DNA of 28,163 nt from positions 1 through 28,163 of the forward strand of contig WRLS01000005.1 in assembly GCA_009776345.1 (NCBI GenBank), written 5' to 3'. Numbering within the stretch: the stretch's first letter is position 1; each line of letters begins with the position of its first letter. The position numbers and the translations under genes were made by a program. Source of the DNA: Oscillospiraceae bacterium. GTDB taxonomy: Bacteria; Bacillota; Clostridia; Oscillospirales; Ruminococcaceae. A model generated the notes under the pieces. The model saw nothing but the letters and a program-made list of their open reading frames with translations, had not been told where the DNA came from and made no database searches. This document shows positions 24,550 through 28,163 of this stretch, piece after piece.

Positions 24550-25307
24550 GTGCCTACATTATGGTTTTTTCTCGTTGTAGTTTTGCACTGCCCAACCGCT
24601 CAAGCCGCGGGGACTGTTACTTTGCAACGCGGCAAAGTAACCAAAACGCGCCGGGGAGACCCCGGACCCCCGCTACGACAAGACGCATGGCATTGTGCCT
24701 TTCATCGCGCACGTCATATGCTTTGTCCTATAATCCGCCCATTTCGCTCAGCCGAGCCAAGCTCTAGGGCTTGAACGCGAAAAAAGGTATTAGGAATAAA
24801 AGAAATCAAAAACTTTTTCCGCTGTAATTACGTGCGCGGGCGCTTCCGGGCGTCGCTCCCTACTTCTGATTTATGCTTACTTGCCTTTGTTGCTCTGTGT
24901 CCATCAAAGCCACACTGCTAACTGAAAGTTTGGAAGCGGGGAAAAATATCTTTTTCTTTTTTCCTATTATCTTTTTCCCCGCGCCCAGCATTTGAGCCTC
25001 GCAAGGCGAAAGCGGAAGGCAGATGTGTTTTACTGATTGCTCTTTTCTTGCCGTGCTGGCAAGTGTGGAATCATCAACCTCTGCGGGGGGTCGGGCTTCG
25101 CAGGTTTTAGGATTTAGGTTTCAGGTTTTAGGAAAAGGACGAAGCGACAATTTTCTTCCCTTCCTAAATCCTCAATCCTAAAACCTTAATCCTGCGGCGC
25201 TCCGCGCCGCCCCAGCCCCCTGAGCCGCGTTTTTCTTTGTTACTTTCTTTTTGGCGGCGCAAAAAGAAAGTAAATAATCGCGCTTCGTATACATCAACCG
25301 CGAAACT
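24550..25307. repeat. ~750-base non-coding repeat, copy 2 (inverted relative to 10326-11082)
   Basis: Read on the minus strand it runs colinear with 10326-11082. Shared parts include the palindromes at 25240-25273 and 24616-24641, the GGCGGCGCGGAGCGCC block, and the GGAGCGACGCCCGGAAGCG block. The middle (about 24880-25130) is different and includes a heptamer run at 25102-25133. ACCGCGAAACT (25297-25307) matches the end block ACTGCGAAACT of copy 1 at 10 of 11 bases; the other end is unclear. No convincing gene is present. It fills the gap between hisIE and the aminotransferase gene. Confidence 0.75.
25102..25133. repeat. Tandem 7-base telomere-like repeat run
   Basis: Four and a half units of AGGNTTT-type heptamers (AGGTTTT, AGGATTT, AGGTTTC, AGGTTTT). 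Shorter or mixed runs of the same heptamer occur at 119-145, 4563-4579, 10216-10244, 10511-10540, 10631-10650, 24489-24505 and 25163-25192, always outside genes. Confidence 0.65.
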
Positions 25308-25317
25308 TAAGATCAAG

Positions 25318-26589
25318 TTAAAGCTTCTCCAAGCTCGCGATCCTCACACACAGGCAAACCAGCCCCATCGCGCGGACAAGCTCATCAATCGGCGGCATGG
25401 TCGGCGCTATGCGGATGTTTTTATCCTCCGGGTCCTTGCCATACGGGAATGCGGCGCCCGCGTTTGTAAGCGTCAGCCCCGCCCCCGCGCAAAGCTCAAT
25501 AACCCGCTTTGCGCATCCGGGCAGTACATCCAGTGAGATAAAATACCCCCCGCGCGGTTCATTCCAAGCGGCGATGCCCTCTTCCTTAAGCGGTGCCAAA
25601 GCGTCAAGCACCGCGCGGAATTTCGGGCGGAGGAGTTGGGCGTGTTTTTCCATATGCGCTGTCAGCGCGGCGCTGTCCGGGAGAAATTTTGCGTGGCGGA
25701 GCATATTGATTTTATCGTAACCGACGGTCTGCAAAGCTTTATGTTTTTTCAGCCAAATAAAGTCATCTTTGCCCATGCTGACGGCGCATATGCCTCCGCC
25801 CGCAAAGGTGATTTTTGACGTGGAGCAAAAGAAGAACGCCATGTCCCCTTTCCCGTTTTTAGAAAGCTCGCCCGATAGGCTCAGCAGCTTGTCGGGGTTT
25901 GCCGGGTCTAAATCGTGGACGGCATAGGCGTTGTCCCAAAAAATCCTGAAATCCCCTGCGGCAGGGCAAAGCGCGGCAAAACGGCGCACGGTATCATCGC
26001 TGTAGGTTATGCCCTGGGGGTTTGAATATTTCGGCACGCACCATATCCCCTTGACCTCGGGGTCTTTGATTAGCTCCTCGACAATATCCATATCGGGGCC
26101 TGTCGGGGTCATCGGCACGGTTATAAGCTCAAAGCCGAAATGCGCTGTCATGGCGAAATGCCTGTCGTATCCGGGGGCGGGGCATAGGAATTTTACTTTC
26201 CCGCTGCCCCACGGCGCAAAACCGGGAAGCCCGTGGATATACGCGAAGGTAAGGCAGTCGTGCATTAAATTAAGCGAGGAATTGCCGCCAACGAATACTA
26301 AATCGGGATCTGTGCCCATTATATCGCCCAACAGCTTTTTAGCTTCCGCGATGCCGTCCGTGGGGAGATAATTGCGCGTGTCTATCCCGTTTTCCGTGAT
26401 TGCGTCCCGCGATGAGGAAACTACGGTCAAAAGCTTTTCGGAGAGGTCAAGCTGATCTCTCCCCGGCTTGCCCCTGGACATATCAAGCTTATGCCCCGCC
26501 GCTTTGGCACCGGCGTAATCTGCCCGTAACTTTTCAAGCAGCGCGGAGCGGGAATGGCTGTCCATTTCGTTATATTTTTGCATCGCCAT
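25318..26589 (-). CDS. Aspartate aminotransferase, type Ic-like
   Basis: The 423-residue fold-type I aminotransferase resembles the Ic/MocR-like aspartate aminotransferases of Actinobacteria and Clostridia, which make aspartate and glutamate from their keto acids. Signatures: LDMSRGKPG near the N-terminus (36-44), YLPTDGIAEAKKLL (74-87), SNPQG (189-193), FWDNAYAV with Asp219, and the cofactor Lys259 in CSTSKITFAGGG. AAAGGAAG precedes the ATG. It starts 2 bases after the rimI stop, so it is the third gene of a murB-rimI operon. Its 3' end lies about 10 bases from repeat copy 2. Substrate preference is inferred from family resemblance. Confidence 0.88.
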   Translation of the reverse strand: MAMQKYNEMDSHSRSALLEKLRADYAGAKAAGHKLDMSRGKPGRDQLDLSEKLLTVVSSSRDAITENGIDTRNYLPTDGIAEAKKLLGDIMGTDPDLVFVGGNSSLNLMHDCLTFAYIHGLPGFAPWGSGKVKFLCPAPGYDRHFAMTAHFGFELITVPMTPTGPDMDIVEELIKDPEVKGIWCVPKYSNPQGITYSDDTVRRFAALCPAAGDFRIFWDNAYAVHDLDPANPDKLLSLSGELSKNGKGDMAFFFCSTSKITFAGGGICAVSMGKDDFIWLKKHKALQTVGYDKINMLRHAKFLPDSAALTAHMEKHAQLLRPKFRAVLDALAPLKEEGIAAWNEPRGGYFISLDVLPGCAKRVIELCAGAGLTLTNAGAAFPYGKDPEDKNIRIAPTMPPIDELVRAMGLVCLCVRIASLEKL

Positions 26590-26591
26590 TA

Positions 26592-27056
26592 TTAGCTTCC
26601 TTTCTGTTGTTGTGTGTTAAATCGAAGTGTCAAAATCAGCGCATCCTCGCGTGGGTTTGTGTAATAACCTACGCGGCGGCCTTCCCTAACAAAGCCATAT
26701 TTTGCGTATAGCCTTTGCGCGGGCCCGTTTGATTCCCGTACCTCAAGCGTAAGCATACGCAGGCCATTTTCCCGCGCGTATTCAATATACCACTCCAGCA
26801 TTGCGCTTGCAATGCCGCCGCGCCGATATTTTTCTGCCACCGCGATATTGGCGATATAGCCTTCATCTTCGACATGGTGCATCCCCGCGTAACCGGCGGA
26901 CTCTTCGCCTATACGCGCTATAATAAACACCGCAAGCGGGTTAATAAGCTCTTGCGCGAGCATTTTCGCGCTCCATGGGTTGGAAAAACACTCCCGCTCC
27001 AGCCGTGCGGCGTCTTCAGCCGAATTTTTGTCCATAGGCACAATCGTGATTTTCAT
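26592..27056 (-). CDS. rimI: Ribosomal protein S18-alanine N-acetyltransferase
   Basis: RimI acetylates the N-terminal alanine of ribosomal protein S18. The 154-residue GNAT protein has ECFSNPWSAKMLAQEL near the start, the acetyl-CoA loop YRRGGIASAML (78-83 core), LEVRESN with Glu105, AQRLYAKYGF and the closing REDALILTL, all typical of RimI. It begins 4 bases after the murB stop with a weak ribosome site, so translation is probably coupled. The usual partners tsaB and tsaD are not present here. Confidence 0.88.
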   Translation of the reverse strand: MKITIVPMDKNSAEDAARLERECFSNPWSAKMLAQELINPLAVFIIARIGEESAGYAGMHHVEDEGYIANIAVAEKYRRGGIASAMLEWYIEYARENGLRMLTLEVRESNGPAQRLYAKYGFVREGRRVGYYTNPREDALILTLRFNTQQQKGS

Positions 27057-27060
27057 GCGG

Positions 27061-27978
27061 CTAAGTGATAACCCTCACTTCCGGTTCCAGGTTAAACCCT
27101 GTTTTCTCAAAGACTTCAGCGCGGATGATTTCCATAAGCTGCAGAATATCAGCGCAAGTGGCGCCGCCTGTGTTCACCACAAACCCTGCGTGCTTTTCGC
27201 TGACCATCGCCCCGCCGATTTTCCTGCCTTTTAATCCGCATTTGTCAATAAGCGCGGAGGCATACGCGCCTTCCGGCCGCTTAAATGTACTGCCCGCGCT
27301 GGGAAAATCCAGCGGCTGTTTGGCGCGGCGGCGGGACATGAAATCCTCCATGGCAAGGCGTATTTCGGCGGGCGGCGCTTTTTTCAGCCGAAGCCGCGCG
27401 CCCGTTATCACAAGCTTTGTGTCCGTATACGCGCTGTGCCGATAGGACAGCCCAAGCCCATCCCCGCAAAATGTGCCGCGTTCCCATTTATCGCCTATCG
27501 GGGCGATGTGATCGGCGCAGACCAGCACGTCCTTCATCTCCCCGCCGTATGCCCCTGCGTTCATGTACACCGCGCCGCCCAAGCTTCCCGGGATGCCGTA
27601 GGCAAATTCCAGCCCCGACAGCCCGTGTTTTTGCGCAAACCCGCAAAGCGAGGAAAGCGCCGCGCCGCTTTGGCAGGAAATTTCGGTTTCGCCGATAAGC
27701 GTTATTTCCGCGAATTTATCGCCGAGATGCAAAACTGCGCCGCGGTACCCCTCATCCGAAAACAGCACGTTGGAGCCTTTGCCCAATATGCACCATTTTA
27801 TTTTTTCGAGGGAGAAGAAGGATAAAAGCAAAAGCAGCTGCGCCTCATTTTCCGGCTCTGTAAAAATATCGGCGGGGCCGCCCACTTGAAAGCCGGTTTT
27901 TGAGCTGAGCGGCACATCCATAGAGTAGGCGATCCCATGTTCGTGGCAGAACTGCTGCGCGTGATGGATATATGACAT
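27061..27978 (-). CDS. murB: UDP-N-acetylenolpyruvoylglucosamine reductase
   Basis: MurB makes UDP-N-acetylmuramic acid, the second committed step of peptidoglycan synthesis, using FAD and NADPH. The 305-residue protein has GKGSN (66-70), the FAD-binding GIPGSLGGAVYMNAG (128-142), SYRHS with Arg180, the catalytic Ser230 in AGSTFKRP, and Glu300 near the C-terminus. This fits the shorter MurB form of Gram-positives. AAGGAG precedes the ATG. It is the first gene of the murB-rimI-aminotransferase operon; its upstream side is the hairpin element at 28005-28138. Confidence 0.95.
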   Translation of the reverse strand: MSYIHHAQQFCHEHGIAYSMDVPLSSKTGFQVGGPADIFTEPENEAQLLLLLSFFSLEKIKWCILGKGSNVLFSDEGYRGAVLHLGDKFAEITLIGETEISCQSGAALSSLCGFAQKHGLSGLEFAYGIPGSLGGAVYMNAGAYGGEMKDVLVCADHIAPIGDKWERGTFCGDGLGLSYRHSAYTDTKLVITGARLRLKKAPPAEIRLAMEDFMSRRRAKQPLDFPSAGSTFKRPEGAYASALIDKCGLKGRKIGGAMVSEKHAGFVVNTGGATCADILQLMEIIRAEVFEKTGFNLEPEVRVIT

Positions 27979-28004
27979 GGCTCAACTCCTTTTTCTGTTG
28001 ATGA

Positions 28005-28138
28005 CAAAACACCCACCACAAAGCGATAAATCGCACTCCCCCTGTCACTTCGTGACATCCCCCTCATGGAGGGGGACTTTAGCCTCCCTCTCTGAGGGAG
28101 GTGGCGCGAAGCGCCGGGGGGGGAAAGGACAAAACACC
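28005..28138. repeat. Chain of five hairpins bounded by CAAAACACC
   Basis: Five adjacent hairpins follow one another: GCGAT/ATCGC (28023-28034), GTCAC/GTGAC (28044-28056), TCCCCC/GGGGGA (28058-28076), CCTCCCTC/GAGGGAGG (28083-28101) and GGCGC/GCGCC (28103-28115). CAAAACACCC (28005-28014) and CAAAACACC (28130-28138) flank them, the same motif that ends the element at 5612-5793. The remaining bases to 28163 hold no gene. It lies upstream of murB and may include its promoter. Confidence 0.6.
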
Positions 28139-28163
28139 AAAAAACCCCTCATCACCGCGACCA

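Overview
The window looks like a chromosomal segment of an uncultured low-to-mid GC Gram-positive anaerobe, most likely a gut- or rumen-type Clostridia (Bacillota). Sequence evidence: AGGAGG-type ribosome sites, TTG and GTG starts, strong TTGnnn-17-TATAAT promoters, a class B sortase, meso-diaminopimelate dehydrogenase, the acetyl-cycle arginine pathway (ArgJ), and intergenic spaces full of short hairpin repeats of the kind common in Clostridia. The genus cannot be given from sequence alone.

Layout. (1) 1-5590, plus strand: class II fructose-bisphosphate aldolase, a membrane transglutaminase-like protein, a sortase B-like protein with a lipoprotein-type leader, and mannonate dehydratase. (2) 5591-8306: a repeat-rich gap, a secreted leucine-rich-repeat protein with its own promoter and terminator, and a small HExxH protein of the SprA-related type. 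(3) 8330-10187, minus strand: galE followed by a GatY/KbaY-type ketose-bisphosphate aldolase. (4) 10188-11119: mostly a ~757-base non-coding repeat. (5) 11120-21968, plus strand: an AraC regulator, a bacterial homologue of cyclic 2,3-diphosphoglycerate synthetase, a small membrane protein, then argC-argJ-argB-argD-argF and ddh. The arginine genes are interrupted by two GNAT acetyltransferases, a toxin-antitoxin pair and a GyrI-like protein. (6) 21960-24465, minus strand: hisIE, a PHP histidinol-phosphatase and a uroporphyrinogen-decarboxylase-like protein. (7) 24466-25317: an inverted copy of the repeat in (4). (8) 25318-27978, minus strand: murB-rimI-aspartate aminotransferase. (9) 27979-28163: a chain of hairpins.

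How the genes work together. Region 5 covers glutamate to citrulline: ArgJ makes acetylglutamate by recycling the acetyl group from acetylornithine, ArgB, ArgC and ArgD convert it to acetylornithine, and ArgF carbamoylates ornithine. argG and argH are not in the window. Ddh makes meso-diaminopimelate for lysine and cell wall, and MurB also serves the cell wall. HisIE and the PHP phosphatase are histidine steps without the rest of the pathway.

Most notable: the toxin-antitoxin pair lies between argB and the next gene and is bracketed by a 44-base direct repeat. The downstream copy re-encodes the last 13 residues of ArgB and probably supplies the ribosome site of the following gene. Other points are the cDPG-synthetase-like GTPase leading the arginine cluster, the inverted ~750-base repeats bracketing 13.5 kb, and at least three families of small dispersed repeats, one of which contains the stop codon of a gene.
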